A stretch of DNA of 64,000 nucleotides from CAVUXJ01 sp963814975 (GCA_963814975.1 CAWFFB010000018.1:1-64000); one strand, 5' to 3'. Positions 19,936 to 29,658 are shown, counted from the first letter of the stretch. Program-made: numbers and translations. The notes: generated by a model from the letters alone, not told the origin.

Positions 19936-20485
19936 CACCTTCTCCTCCTTGTCAGTATGCGGAGCGACCGACCGGAGGATTACTCCCTCGAGCGGCTTCC
20001 GACGTGGTCTCGCGCAGAACGGCGGCAGGTGATGCAATGGCCGTACCCGTAAGGCGCCGGATGATAGGTCGACAAACCACGGTTCCCACAGCCGAATGTG
20101 GCAGAACAAGCCCGGAATCTTCCGCGATCCCGTGTGGAATATCCCGCACGACATCACTTCACGAAGCGCGGCTCGTCGTCCGGGTGAGGCGCCGCCGTCG
20201 ACGTGTCGCCGCCGACGGTCAGGTCGTGCCGCGATCGCACGGCGTTTTGTAACCATCAACAACGTCGCCATCTGTTCGAATCGGCAAGCGATCTTCATCC
20301 AACTTGGAATCGTCTACCTCCGCGATCCAGCGCGGACAATCCGCAGTCGCGGGTGCTTGGGATGGTGCGTGTCAGCGACCCCGGCCGGTGGTCACCGATT
20401 TGCTCTTGGTCAGGTATGCGATCGGCACTTCGTTCGTTCCGCGAAAGACAACGTCTCGTGCGCGAGCGCTGAAGGGAGAAAGATC
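19936..20485. other. Divergent intergenic region
   Basis: Lies between the cytochrome (minus) and the small secreted protein (plus). No gene supported. GGAATCTTCC (20113-20122) is the only inverted-repeat-like element noticed. Confidence 0.4.
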
Positions 20486-20890
20486 ATGAAGCATTCACCG
20501 GTAGTTCTCAGCGCGATGTTCGTCGCGATCTTCGCCGGCCTGCCGTCTCAGGTTCATGCGCGGCAGGCACCGCCACTAGTCCCGACCCCGCACCAGGCCG
20601 AAGAAGGAGTCGCAGCCGCACCAGGCGCGAGCACGTCAGAAGCCTGTCAGCACAAGACGGGGATGATGAGCGAGATGAACGCGGCTGATGCGACCCTGGA
20701 CGAACTGGTTCAGACCATGAATGCGGCAAAGGGAGCGGAGAAGGCCGATGCGATCGCGGCTGTGGTGACCGCTCTGGTGAAGGAGCAAGCTGCGATGCGT
20801 GCCTCGATGGCCATGAAGATGAAGATGATGTCCATGGCGGACAAGATGAGCGTCATCGGAGATACGGCGACAGGCAAGCCCAAACCTTAG
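20486..20890 (+). CDS. Small secreted Met-rich protein
   Basis: ATG at 20486 after GGGAGAAAGATC. The 134-residue product has a signal peptide (LSAMFVAIFAGLPSQVHA, cleaved before RQA), a Pro/Ala spacer, and a helical tail dense in Met, Lys and Ala (ASMAMKMKMMSMADKMS). The Met-rich helix could bind copper or another soft metal; this is inferred from composition only. I do not recognise a family. It stands alone, convergent with the acyl-CoA synthetase gene. Confidence 0.6.
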   Translation: MKHSPVVLSAMFVAIFAGLPSQVHARQAPPLVPTPHQAEEGVAAAPGASTSEACQHKTGMMSEMNAADATLDELVQTMNAAKGAEKADAIAAVVTALVKEQAAMRASMAMKMKMMSMADKMSVIGDTATGKPKP

Positions 20891-21040
20891 TGGGGCGTGT
20901 TCAGACGATCCTTCGAATAGGCAAGAATCCCCCGAACCGACCCCAGCGAGCCTGGCCGTTCAAACATGCACGCGGGTTGAGGCCGCTCCCCCAGCGCGCC
21001 TCAACAGTCTTACGGGATGAAGCCCGAGCCCCACCGTCTG

Positions 21041-23782
21041 TCAATGAGCGCCGAACCGTCGTTGACCAGCGACCTTGATCCGCGCGTCCACAACGCGGCA
21101 CCCCTGGCCCGGGGGCAGCGCGATCACCGGGTTCAGATCGAGCTCGGCGATTTCCGGCACCTCCTCGGCGAGACGTGACACACGCAGCAGGACGTCGCGC
21201 AGGGCGTCGATGTCCGCCGGTGGGCGCCCACGGTGCCCTTTCAGCAGCGCCACGCCCCGAATCTCGTGCAGGAGCTCGTCGGCATCGCGGTCGCTCAGCG
21301 GCGCCACACGGAACCGCACGTCCCCGAACGCTTCCACGTTGATGCCGCCGAGGCCGAACGCCACGAGCGGGCCGAACACCGGATCGTGGGCGATGCCCAC
21401 GAGTGTTTCGACGCCGCCCCTGATCATGGGTTGGATCACGACACCGTCGACGCCGTCCGCCCCCACCGCCTGCGAGGCGAGGGCGAGGATGTCGGTAAAC
21501 GCCAGCCGGATCTCCTGAGGTGTCGTCAGGTTCAACCGTACGACGCCGAGCTCGGTCTTGTGCGACACCTTCGTGGACGCAAGCTTGGCGGCGACGGGGA
21601 GCCCGATGACCGACGCGAAGGCGACGGCCTCGTCGGCCGTTCGGGCGAGGCTCCTCACGGCCGCGGGCAGGGTGAACGCATGGAGGACGTCCCAGGTCTC
21701 CTGATCGGTCAGCCAGGTGTCGCCTCGGGCGGCAAGGGCGCTCCGGCAGATCGCGCGCGCATCCTCCACGTGCATGTCGTCGAATCCCCAGAACAGGCCC
21801 GCCGGCTGCGACCGCCAGGTCGCGTACGCGCTCACCTTGCCCAGCGCCCTGACGGCGTTTTCCGGGAACGTGTATGTCGGAATCCGTTCGGCGTCGGCGT
21901 GCAGGGAGACCCGGTCTGGGGCTTCGGCCATGACACACGCGAGAATCGGCTTGGTCGTCGCGCCAGCTGCACGCGCTCGCGCGACGGCCTCCTGAAGGGC
22001 TTCGATGATCTGGTGTGAATACGACGGATCGACCGGGGTGACGATGACGAGAAGCGCATCGTTATCGTCTGCGGCCAGCACCGCTTCGATGGCGGAGCGG
22101 TATTCGGCGGGCCCCGCGGAGGCGACCATGTCCACCGGGTTGGCGACGCTCGCGGTCGCCGGGAGGAACGCTTGCAGTCGCGCACGCGTGTGAGGGGAGA
22201 ATTCAGCGACCGCGAGGCCGGCCGCCTCGCACGCGTCAACCGCGAGAATCCCAGGCCCGCCCGCGTTGGTGATCACAGCGATGCGGTTGCCCGCCGGGAG
22301 CGGCTGCGCATCGAGCAACGCCGCAATATCGAACATCTCGTCGATCGTCTCGGCGCGGATGACACCCGACTGGTGGAAGAGCGCGTCGACGGCGGTGTCG
22401 CGGGCGGCGAGGGCCGCCGTGTGGCTGCCGGCCGCGCGCGATCCGGCGGCGGTGCGTCCGGCTTTCAGGGCGACGATCGGCTTCTGCCGCGCGACGCGCC
22501 TGGCGATGCGGGTGAATCGACGCGGGTTCCCGAACGATTCGAGGTACAGGAGGATGACGCGGGTCTGCGGGTCTTCTTCCCAGTACTCGAGGAGATCGTT
22601 GCCCGACACGTCCGCCTTGTTACCGACGCTCACGAACGTAGAGAGGCCCATATGACGCTGGGCAGCCAGGCCCAGAATCGCGATGCCTAGGGCACCACTC
22701 TGCGACGAGAGCGCCACGTGTCCTCCGGGCGGAAAGACCGGTGAAAACGATGCGTTCAGTCGTACGTCGGCACTCATGTTGAGCAGCCCCATGCAGTTGG
22801 GGCCGACCATCCGCATCCCGTACCCACGCGCCTTCTCGACGAGGGCATTCTGCCGCGTGCGCCCCTCGCCGCCCGTCTCCGCGAAGCCGGCCGTAATCAC
22901 CACGAGCGCCTTGACGCCGGCCGCGGCGCAATCGTCGACCGCGGACAGGACGGCATCCGGCGGGACGGCGATGACCGCGAGATCGACGTCCGCTGGCAAC
23001 TCACGCCCGGAGCGGAAGGCCGGACGTCCAGCGATCTCCGCGGCTGAGGGATTCACGGGGTACACCGGGCCAAGGAATCCGCCCGCTGTCAGCGCCTGAA
23101 GGATTCGGCCGCTCATCTTGCCCGGGTCGCGCGACGCGCCGATGACGGCGACGGCGCGCGGTATCAGCATCGGTCGAAGCGATGCCACGGTCGCCAGCCG
23201 TCGCCGACGCTCCGCTGTCGCGACACCCTCGGCCGTCGGCGTGAGCGACAACTGGACGTCAACGGTGCCCGCCGCGGACCGGGACCGAATTTCAAAGCCC
23301 GAGTCGCGGAAGACCTCGCGCATCGCCACGTTGTCGCCCAGCGTCGTCGCGTGGAACCGGCGGAAGCCGTAGGACGCCGCGTGGGCGGCCAGCCGCTCGA
23401 GGAGAAGCGTGCTGATCCCTTTGCCCTGAAAGCGGTCGTCCACGGCGAATGCCACTTCGGCGGCGGCATCCGTCAGCCCGATGTATGACGCGACGGCGAT
23501 GATCCGGTCGTCGCCACCGTGACGGCGGCAGGCCACGAGCGTGAGTGCGCGCCCGTCTTTAGGTGATTCGGCCCACCGGTCAATAATCGTCTGGGACGGC
23601 TCGCTCATGGTGAAGAACCGGTTCCAGCGCGACTCCGCCGAAAGGTCGCGGAAGAAGCGGCGCAACTCGTCACGGTCCGCGGCTCCGGCGATCCGGACAC
23701 TGGCCACGGTCCCGTCCCGGAGCACCAGGCGGGGGATGTCCAGATCGTCGGTCGCCGGAGGCGGTGCCGGTATCGTTCGCAT
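21041..23782 (-). CDS. GNAT acetyltransferase fused to ADP-forming acyl-CoA synthetase
   Basis: Product of 913 residues. Order: N-terminal GNAT domain (about 30-165, with DDRFQGKGISTLLLERLAAH as the acetyl-CoA loop), CoA-binding Rossmann domain (about 200-300, AVAVIGASRDPGKMSGRI), succinyl-CoA-ligase-like flavodoxin domains (about 310-640, ALSSQSGALGIA), and a C-terminal ATP-grasp part (about 690-905, PVAAKLASTKVSHKTELG, MIRGGVETLVGIAHDPVFGP). Relatives either make acetate and ATP from acetyl-CoA or act as Pat protein-lysine acetyltransferases. Here GNAT is N-terminal, the reverse of E. coli PatZ. It follows uspA by 3 bp, so both share a transcript and presumably the sigma-54 promoter at 24304. 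Confidence 0.9.
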   Translation of the reverse strand: MRTIPAPPPATDDLDIPRLVLRDGTVASVRIAGAADRDELRRFFRDLSAESRWNRFFTMSEPSQTIIDRWAESPKDGRALTLVACRRHGGDDRIIAVASYIGLTDAAAEVAFAVDDRFQGKGISTLLLERLAAHAASYGFRRFHATTLGDNVAMREVFRDSGFEIRSRSAAGTVDVQLSLTPTAEGVATAERRRRLATVASLRPMLIPRAVAVIGASRDPGKMSGRILQALTAGGFLGPVYPVNPSAAEIAGRPAFRSGRELPADVDLAVIAVPPDAVLSAVDDCAAAGVKALVVITAGFAETGGEGRTRQNALVEKARGYGMRMVGPNCMGLLNMSADVRLNASFSPVFPPGGHVALSSQSGALGIAILGLAAQRHMGLSTFVSVGNKADVSGNDLLEYWEEDPQTRVILLYLESFGNPRRFTRIARRVARQKPIVALKAGRTAAGSRAAGSHTAALAARDTAVDALFHQSGVIRAETIDEMFDIAALLDAQPLPAGNRIAVITNAGGPGILAVDACEAAGLAVAEFSPHTRARLQAFLPATASVANPVDMVASAGPAEYRSAIEAVLAADDNDALLVIVTPVDPSYSHQIIEALQEAVARARAAGATTKPILACVMAEAPDRVSLHADAERIPTYTFPENAVRALGKVSAYATWRSQPAGLFWGFDDMHVEDARAICRSALAARGDTWLTDQETWDVLHAFTLPAAVRSLARTADEAVAFASVIGLPVAAKLASTKVSHKTELGVVRLNLTTPQEIRLAFTDILALASQAVGADGVDGVVIQPMIRGGVETLVGIAHDPVFGPLVAFGLGGINVEAFGDVRFRVAPLSDRDADELLHEIRGVALLKGHRGRPPADIDALRDVLLRVSRLAEEVPEIAELDLNPVIALPPGQGCRVVDARIKVAGQRRFGAH

Positions 23783-23785
23783 CGC

Positions 23786-24280
23786 TCAGGTCCTGGCGAC
23801 CGCGACGAGCGCGTCCGGCACGAGGAACTCGTGCTCGGGATGTCGCACCGTCAACACAGGGCACGGCGCCATGCGGACGACGCGTTCCGCCACGCTGCCC
23901 ATCAGCAGGTGGGCGAGCGCGCGGCGCCCATGCGTCCCCATCACGATGATGTCGACGGTATGCGCCTTCGCATACTCGACGATGGCCTCGGCGGTGCCGA
24001 GCGCGGTGAGCACAACCGGCCTGGCCTTGAGCATCGTCCGGTCCTCGTCGGTGACGAGTCCCTCCAGGCGTTTCCGCGCCGCGTTCTCGACATCGGTCTG
24101 CATTTGGGGAAGAACCACCATCGAGCCGTCGTCCCGGTAACGGGCGAAGAGGTTCTCCGCGACATGCAGAACGTGCAGCTTCGCGCCGTACGTGCGCGCC
24201 AAATCGCGGCCATAGTTCAATGCCGCATCAGACGCCTCCTCGAAGTCAGTGGCAACGAGAATGTTCTTGAGCAGGATCAT
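23786..24280 (-). CDS. Universal stress protein, single domain
   Basis: ATG at 24280 with GAGGTG eight bases upstream. The 164-residue Usp domain starts ILVATDFEEASDAALNYGRD and contains the nucleotide-binding signature IVMGTHGRRALAHLLMGSVA followed by RVVRMAPCPVLTVR (G-2x-G-9x-G-S/T type), so it is predicted to bind ATP. First gene of an operon with the GNAT/acyl-CoA synthetase. A sigma-54-type promoter sits 24 bp upstream, giving a leader of about 13 nt. The upstream in-frame extension lacks Usp features and was excluded. Confidence 0.9.
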   Translation of the reverse strand: MILLKNILVATDFEEASDAALNYGRDLARTYGAKLHVLHVAENLFARYRDDGSMVVLPQMQTDVENAARKRLEGLVTDEDRTMLKARPVVLTALGTAEAIVEYAKAHTVDIIVMGTHGRRALAHLLMGSVAERVVRMAPCPVLTVRHPEHEFLVPDALVAVART

Positions 24281-24303
24281 GATCGCACCTCGCTCAGGCG
24301 AAG

Positions 24304-24319
24304 AGCAGGGTGCATGCCA
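24304..24319 (-). promoter_or_regulatory. Sigma-54-type promoter for uspA and acyl-CoA synthetase
   Basis: Minus-strand TGGCATGCACCCTGCT: GG and GC are separated by exactly 10 bases, with TGGCA at -24. Predicted start near 24293, 13 bases before the ATG. Confidence 0.6.
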
Positions 24320-24368
24320 GCGAGTCGCGCGTCCGAAATGGCAATCTTGCAAGACGCTTTTCACCATC

Positions 24369-24384
24369 TGCCGGCAATCCGGCG
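24369..24384. promoter_or_regulatory. Palindrome TGCCGGCAATCCGGCG, possible activator site
   Basis: Lies about 50-65 bp upstream of the -24 element, where sigma-54 activators commonly bind. Related palindromes are at 30104, 48629, 51303, 55097 and 25889. A perfect GGAAATTTCC is at 24426-24435. Confidence 0.4.
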
Positions 24385-24586
24385 GTACGTGATCGCGACG
24401 GCCATGGAAATTCTCGCGGTGGCTCGGAAATTTCCAACGGTGGCCGCCAATGTGCGTCTGATACATCGCCAGAAGATCAAGAAAATCAGCCGCCGCCTGC
24501 GGCATCAGCCTTGCGGTTCAATGGCTCGAACGAGAGGGATTCCCGTAACGGTGAGCTGGCACATCAGCGCGAGCAAGGAGTGTTTC

Positions 24587-24740
24587 ATGAAGACCATGAA
24601 GGCGTCGTATTCAAGGGAAAGGACCACATTGCGGTCGGGGAGGTGCCCAGACCCGCACCTCGCGCCGGCGAGGCCGTCATTCGCATCACCACGACAACGA
24701 TCTGCGGCACCGACGTTCACATCGTGCGGGGCGAGTACCC
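24587..24740 (+). pseudogene. N-terminal fragment of a zinc alcohol dehydrogenase
   Basis: ATG at 24587 after GCAAGGAGTGTTTC gives MKTMKA. One indel near 24605 then restores VVFKGKDHIAVGEVPRPAPR, GEAVIRITTTTICGTDVHIV and RGEYP. The CGTDVHIVRGEYP block is the first catalytic zinc ligand region of medium-chain dehydrogenases. After about 52 residues the sequence changes abruptly to an OsmC-type protein. Roughly 300 residues, including the Rossmann domain, are missing. Confidence 0.75.
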
Positions 24741-25113
24741 GCGCTTCCGCCAGTTCCATCCGCTCCACCGGCCGAGTTCGGTGGGCCCGGCGACCGCTGG
24801 TCGCCCGAGACCTTGCTTGTCGCCGCCTTGGCGGACGGCTTCGTGCTGACGTTTCGCGCACGGGCGGTGATCGCGAAGCTGCCGTGGACGTCCCTGGCCT
24901 GTGACGGTCGTGGGCACGTTGGATCGCGTGAACAACGTGACTCGCTTCACGGCGTTCCACCTCCGGGCACGACTCCAGGTGCCGGACGGGACGACGGAGG
25001 TGCAGGCGCAACGCGTGATCGCAAAGGCGGAGCAGACCTGTCTTGTCGCGAACTCGTTGAATGCGGTCGTTCACCTTGAGGGGACCGTGGAAGTAGAAAG
25101 AACAGCCGCTTGA
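24738..25113 (+). pseudogene. OsmC-family protein lacking its N-terminus
   Basis: The frame starting inside the ADH fragment reads PPAEFGGPGDRWSPETLLVA, ALADGFVLTFRARAVIAKLP. After an indel near 24905 it reads VVGTLDRVNNVTRFTAFHLR, AEQTCLVANSLNAVVHLEG and stops at 25113. These are the two conserved blocks of OsmC/Ohr-like thiol peroxidases. The position usually held by the first cysteine is Gly (ADGF where ADCF is usual); the second Cys is present in EQTCLV. About 20 N-terminal residues are replaced by the ADH fragment. The normal protein detoxifies organic hydroperoxides; this copy is probably inactive. Confidence 0.7.
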
Positions 25114-25163
25114 GCGGGTCGAAGTATTCGGAGTGAGCGTCGCAAGGCGCGGGAGGGATCATC

Positions 25164-25394
25164 ATGTCTGAAGATTCTGGGGTTCACCCCATGGAAGACC
25201 CGAACGGACATCTGGAACAGGCGTTTATTGACGAGTACCTGCGTCTCCAAGGTCATGAGCCGGAAGCCGTGCGCCTTCTGCCTCCGGATCAGGCGAAGGC
25301 GTTGCTCGAGGCCGCGTCGACGTATGCCGCGGGGAGACTGACCGAGTTTGAAGCCAGGGCTCACTACGTGCATGAGATCCACACGAGGGAGTGA
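25164..25394 (+). CDS. Small hypothetical protein upstream of a response regulator
   Basis: ATG at 25164 with GGGAGGGATC upstream. The 76-residue product is acidic and helical (EQAFIDEYLRLQGHEPEAVR, QAKALLEAASTYAAGRLTEF) with no signal or membrane span. It ends 4 bp before the receiver gene at 25399, so the two are surely cotranscribed. I do not recognise a named family. Confidence 0.65.
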   Translation: MSEDSGVHPMEDPNGHLEQAFIDEYLRLQGHEPEAVRLLPPDQAKALLEAASTYAAGRLTEFEARAHYVHEIHTRE

Positions 25395-25398
25395 CGAC

Positions 25399-25791
25399 AT
25401 GCTCACCAGCGCGCCGGCGTCGCTGCGCATCCTGATCGTTGACGACGAGGCGCTGATCCGGTGGTCGCTTCTCGAGACGCTTTCGGGTTTCGGACATGTG
25501 GTCGTCGAAGCAGGTGACGCGGCCGGGGTGCTCCAAGCCGTAACAGCTGCCGCCGTGCCTTTCGATGTCGTGCTGCTCGATTTCCGCCTGCCCGATTCCA
25601 ACGACCTGGCGTTGTTGTCCCGGCTGCGGCGGCTCGCGCCGGCGACACGGATCATTCTCATGACCGCTTACGGCACATCGGAGATCGTGCAGGCCGCGCT
25701 GGATCTCGGCGTCTATCGCGTCATCAGCAAGCCGTTCGACATGAACGATCTGGCACCGCTGGTTGAGCAGGCCTACGCCTCGCGCGCCTGA
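25399..25791 (+). CDS. Receiver-only response regulator
   Basis: Product of 130 residues that is just a CheY-like receiver: ILIVDDEALIRWSL with the acidic pair, phosphoacceptor Asp61 in VVLLDFRLPDSND, Thr in LMTAYGTSE and Lys in VISKPFDM. The IRWSL segment is typical of NtrC-family receivers. No output domain. A close paralog is at 35732-36169. It probably relays phosphate or works with the receiver-less sigma-54 activator encoded about 420 bp downstream. Start chosen at MLTSAP, 4 bp after the previous stop, with GAGTGAC upstream. Confidence 0.88.
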   Translation: MLTSAPASLRILIVDDEALIRWSLLETLSGFGHVVVEAGDAAGVLQAVTAAAVPFDVVLLDFRLPDSNDLALLSRLRRLAPATRIILMTAYGTSEIVQAALDLGVYRVISKPFDMNDLAPLVEQAYASRA

Positions 25792-25888
25792 CGCCTTCCC
25801 CCCGGGGAACTTTCCCGCAAACGGCTGCGCAATAATCCCCGCCCACGGTGGCCAGCGGTGATGCCCGCTGTCGATATTTCGCAAATCC

Positions 25889-25905
25889 GGCGGAAATCCG
25901 TCAAC
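25889..25905. promoter_or_regulatory. Palindromic site GGCGGAAATCCGTCAAC upstream of nfu
   Basis: Its reverse complement GTTGACGGATTTCCGCC matches GTCGACGGAAATCCGCC at 51303-51319 in 14 of 17 positions; the differences are at the third base and in the central AT core. It lies only about 10 bp from the -24 element, closer than usual for an enhancer. Confidence 0.35.
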
Positions 25906-25913
25906 CGCGGGGC

Positions 25914-25928
25914 TGGCACAGCCGTTGC
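25914..25928 (+). promoter_or_regulatory. Sigma-54 promoter for nfu and the sigma-54 activator
   Basis: TGGCACAGCCGTTGC: perfect TGGCAC at -24 and TTGC at -12 with correct spacing. Predicted start near 25939, 39 nt before the nfu ATG. Confidence 0.75.
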
Positions 25929-25977
25929 CCTCTTTGTCGGCATTCCGACTCACGAAGAACTGGCGAGGAGGCATCGA

Positions 25978-26202
25978 ATGGTCACCAGGGAACGCGTAGA
26001 AGCTGTGCTCGAGCGAGTGCGGCCGTTCATGCAGGCGGATGGCGGCGATATCCAACTCCTCGACGTCGTGGGGAATTGCGCGCGGATTCGCCTTACCGGT
26101 ATGTGCGTCGGCTGCCCGAGCGCTCACATGACGCTACATCTGGGCGTGGAGTCGGCGCTGCGCGACGAGATGCCGGACTTCGACACACTCCACATCAATT
26201 GA
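25978..26202 (+). CDS. NifU C-terminal-domain (Nfu) iron-sulfur scaffold
   Basis: ATG at 25978 preceded by GCGAGGAGGCATCGA. The 74-residue product is a stand-alone Nfu domain: RVRPFMQADGGDIQLLDV, then GMCVGCPSAHMTL with the two cluster-binding cysteines Cys43 and Cys46. Such proteins hold and deliver Fe-S clusters. It shares a sigma-54 promoter and a 10-bp gap with the following sigma-54 activator. The longer in-frame extension upstream covers the promoter itself and was rejected. Confidence 0.9.
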   Translation: MVTRERVEAVLERVRPFMQADGGDIQLLDVVGNCARIRLTGMCVGCPSAHMTLHLGVESALRDEMPDFDTLHIN

Positions 26203-26212
26203 GGCCCGAGCC

Positions 26213-27253
<1,041 letters not shown>

Positions 27254-27291
27254 GGGCGGACGCTGTGCGAGACGACGCACACGGAGGCGAC

Positions 27292-27633
27292 ATGAATCCA
27301 CGAGTTGTCTATTGGCATCGGGATTTGCCACCGCTGAATGCGGAGATGGTCGGTGAGCACACGATCGAGGCGACAAGCCGTCACGTTCCCGGTACGCTCG
27401 CACATCGAACTGAGCTCTGGGATCGATGTTACGAGGATCTGATGGAGCAAGCGCGCGTTCGACTCGAGCAGGAAACGGCCCGAATGGGCGGGACGTACGC
27501 GCACGTGTTCGGCGAGTCAATCGACACCCGGCACGACGAGGCCATCGGCGACGCCTGGCTGCACGGGTGTTTCACGTACATGTTGTACCGTCAACCGGCG
27601 TTGGCGATCCAAACTTCCGTTCCCGCTATGTGA
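27292..27633 (+). CDS. Conserved hypothetical protein
   Basis: ATG at 27292 with CACGGAGGCGAC just upstream. The 113-residue product is soluble and rich in His, Glu and Arg (YWHRDLPPLNAEMVGEHTIE, ELWDRCYEDLMEQARVRLEQ, GESIDTRHDEAIGDAWLHGC). It is predicted to be a small alpha/beta protein. I have no family name for it. It follows the sigma-54 activator by 38 bp and may be cotranscribed. The composition is protein-like throughout and the frame is intact. Confidence 0.65.
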   Translation: MNPRVVYWHRDLPPLNAEMVGEHTIEATSRHVPGTLAHRTELWDRCYEDLMEQARVRLEQETARMGGTYAHVFGESIDTRHDEAIGDAWLHGCFTYMLYRQPALAIQTSVPAM

Positions 27634-27692
27634 AAACTCACCCGTCACGCTCGTGTGTCTGCGAGACGCGGCGTCTTTGCCGCGCGAACGAA

Positions 27693-28949
27693 TCAGGGAA
27701 GTGGCAGCGCGAAAGCAGCCGCGGCCGCAAGGATCATCACCGCGAGCGTTCCCCCCGCGATCTGCTTGAACGGCGGGCTGCCAAACAACAACGCGACCGC
27801 CAGCTTCAACCCGGTGTTGGAGAGGACGCCCAGCGCGATCGCCGCCGCCGCCGTGTGCGGAGAGAGCGTCTGTGCCACGCCTCTTGCCATCGAGACCGTG
27901 AGAGCGTCGACGTCCGTCAACCCCAGCACGGTCGCGGCGCCGAACACGCCGGCTTCGCCCGCGGCGCGTCCCGCAGCATGAACCACCATCAGCACGGCCT
28001 GAAAGAGGAGCGCCATCTGGAGCGCCCCCGTCAACTGCAGGGGATTGACCATGGCCGACCCGGGCACGCCAACACTCGGCGTTCGACGGAACCCGATCGC
28101 CGCCGCCGTTGCTGCGACCAGACCCGGCAGCACCAGGTACGGAAGCACGAGAAGGACCAGCGGGGGGTTGAGCACGGACGTGGCGATAAGGACACGCGGA
28201 TAGAGCATGGCGTTTCCTGTCACAGCGCCCACAGCGATGGCCTGTGCGTTCACGGGGTCCGTGCGGCTCGTCCTGGCGAAGGTGAACGTCACGTTCGTCG
28301 AGGACACGAGGCCGCCAAGCAGGCCGGTCACGAAATAGCCGCGGCCCGGGCCGACGATGCGTCGCGCGATATACGCCACAAAGCTCAGGCCCGAGAACAA
28401 GAGCACCAGAGCCCACAGTTCGCGCGGTCGCACGCCTCCAAACGGTCCGTGTGGCCCCCTGGGAAGGAGCGGCAGCACGACCAGAGCCATGACGGCAAAG
28501 CGTACGCCGGCGCGGAGCCCCACGTCGTCGATCCGCGCGGCGAGCGCGTGGAGCCGCGATTTTTCAACCAGCAACAAGCTGGTGATCGCGATGATGCCGC
28601 TGGCCAGGCGGTAGGCGCCGATGCCGGCGGTGACACCCGCGGCCATGACCACGAGCGCCGCGATCTCCGTCGTGCCGTCGACGTCGCGGCGGCTAGCGGC
28701 CACATACGCCGCGGCCGTGATCGCCGCTGCCGCGCCGAGCAACACGACCGCCGGCGCCGTCAGCCCGCCGGTCCACAGCCATCCACTCAGCCCTGCGAGT
28801 CCGCCGAGCAGGGTGAATGTCCTGATCCCGGCAAAGCGAGCGTTCGGGCCGTCGGCGTGTCCTGACCGTTGACGTTCGAGGCCGACGGCGGTGCCGCCGA
28901 GCGCCGCGATCAACATCCCGAGGAGATCAACGTCAGGTATTCCTGGCAT
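27693..28949 (-). CDS. MgtC/SapB plus DUF4010 membrane protein
   Basis: About 418 residues from the ATG at 28949. The first 150 residues are a MgtC/SapB module (LIAALGGTAVGLERQRSGHA, FAGIRTFTLLGGLAGLSGWL, GVTAGIGAYRLASGII). The rest is DUF4010 with eight or so spans (FFVTGLLGGLVSSTNVTFTF-like region, AQTLSPHTAAAAIALGVLSN, TGLKLAVALL). Such fusions are widespread, with an unproven role in Mg2+ homeostasis or membrane-potential control. A TTG start at 29000 is also possible. The start overlaps the upstream gene by 17 bp, implying translational coupling. Confidence 0.88.
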   Translation of the reverse strand: MPGIPDVDLLGMLIAALGGTAVGLERQRSGHADGPNARFAGIRTFTLLGGLAGLSGWLWTGGLTAPAVVLLGAAAAITAAAYVAASRRDVDGTTEIAALVVMAAGVTAGIGAYRLASGIIAITSLLLVEKSRLHALAARIDDVGLRAGVRFAVMALVVLPLLPRGPHGPFGGVRPRELWALVLLFSGLSFVAYIARRIVGPGRGYFVTGLLGGLVSSTNVTFTFARTSRTDPVNAQAIAVGAVTGNAMLYPRVLIATSVLNPPLVLLVLPYLVLPGLVAATAAAIGFRRTPSVGVPGSAMVNPLQLTGALQMALLFQAVLMVVHAAGRAAGEAGVFGAATVLGLTDVDALTVSMARGVAQTLSPHTAAAAIALGVLSNTGLKLAVALLFGSPPFKQIAGGTLAVMILAAAAAFALPLP

Positions 28950-29517
28950 GATGGCATTGAAAGGCACGTCGAGTGCCACGTTCCAGTCGCTTGGCTTCAA
29001 CGTCGAGGCCAGGCATCAAACGCTCGGCCGCCGGCCGGTCCGCCGGGATGACCAGAACGATCACGATCGCTCCAAACAGCACGATGATCTGACGAGTGGG
29101 AAGCTTGCCGTGGAATCGGCCGTCGAACACTGAAATCTCCAGCGAGAGGCTGATCGCTACCAGAGCAATGCTCGAGAGGCTTACGATCGCCACGTAAAGC
29201 GGATAAAGCACCGTCAACTGAGGCCCGAACGCATACCGGGCGTAGGCGTACAGATAGTAGGCGAGCAGGCCGAGCCAGACGACCACGCCACGTAGCGAAC
29301 CGCGCCTAGCGACTCGCACCGCCCACGCGAGTCCTGGCAACGCAGTGAGCGACATCCAGTTCTGACCGTAGCTGCCGGCGAGAAGAACTGGGTGCACAAC
29401 GCGGTAGAAGCCGGGTGCGACCAAGCCCGCCAGCGCGCTCGCTATCACGAGCACGCCCAGCAGCTCTGAAGCCATCGCTGCCAAGCGCAGCGAGGAAGTC
29501 GATGCCATCCTGTTCAC
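28933..29517 (-). CDS. Membrane protein of unknown function
   Basis: Product of 194 residues with five predicted membrane spans (LLGVLVIASALAGLVAPGFY, ALPGLAWAVRVARRG, VVWLGLLAYYLYAYARYAFG, LYPLYVAIVSLSSIALVAIS, QIIVLFGAIVIVLVIPADRP). The N-terminal two thirds is well formed. The last 25 residues (GTRRAFQCHHARNT) are low quality and may follow a small frameshift near 28990. It overlaps the MgtC/DUF4010 gene and probably shares its transcript. No family assigned. Confidence 0.65.
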   Translation of the reverse strand: MNRMASTSSLRLAAMASELLGVLVIASALAGLVAPGFYRVVHPVLLAGSYGQNWMSLTALPGLAWAVRVARRGSLRGVVVWLGLLAYYLYAYARYAFGPQLTVLYPLYVAIVSLSSIALVAISLSLEISVFDGRFHGKLPTRQIIVLFGAIVIVLVIPADRPAAERLMPGLDVEAKRLERGTRRAFQCHHARNT

Positions 29518-29658
29518 GGAAGCCTTTCACGCTATCGTCGGACTTCGGCGCACAGGACCCGGTTAATCGCCGCACGCGTTATGTGGAAGTCGATCGACTC
29601 GATGTTGCCGGTACCGGCTGAATGGGCGACCTGATATGCCATTGCCGTTTTCGTCTGA

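Noticed and set aside
20901..21938. Long minus-strand frame inside the acyl-CoA synthetase gene
   Set aside because: Arg/Gly/Pro-rich composition and no domain; it is an out-of-frame shadow of the 21041-23782 gene.
24546..24561. TGGCACATCAGCGC upstream of the ADH fragment as a sigma-54 promoter
   Set aside because: The downstream GC is one base too close to the -24 GG, so spacing is wrong unless there is an indel.
27426..28865. 479-residue plus frame opposite the MgtC/DUF4010 gene
   Set aside because: Dominated by Arg, His, Gln and Glu, typical of an antisense shadow; the minus frame encodes clear membrane spans.
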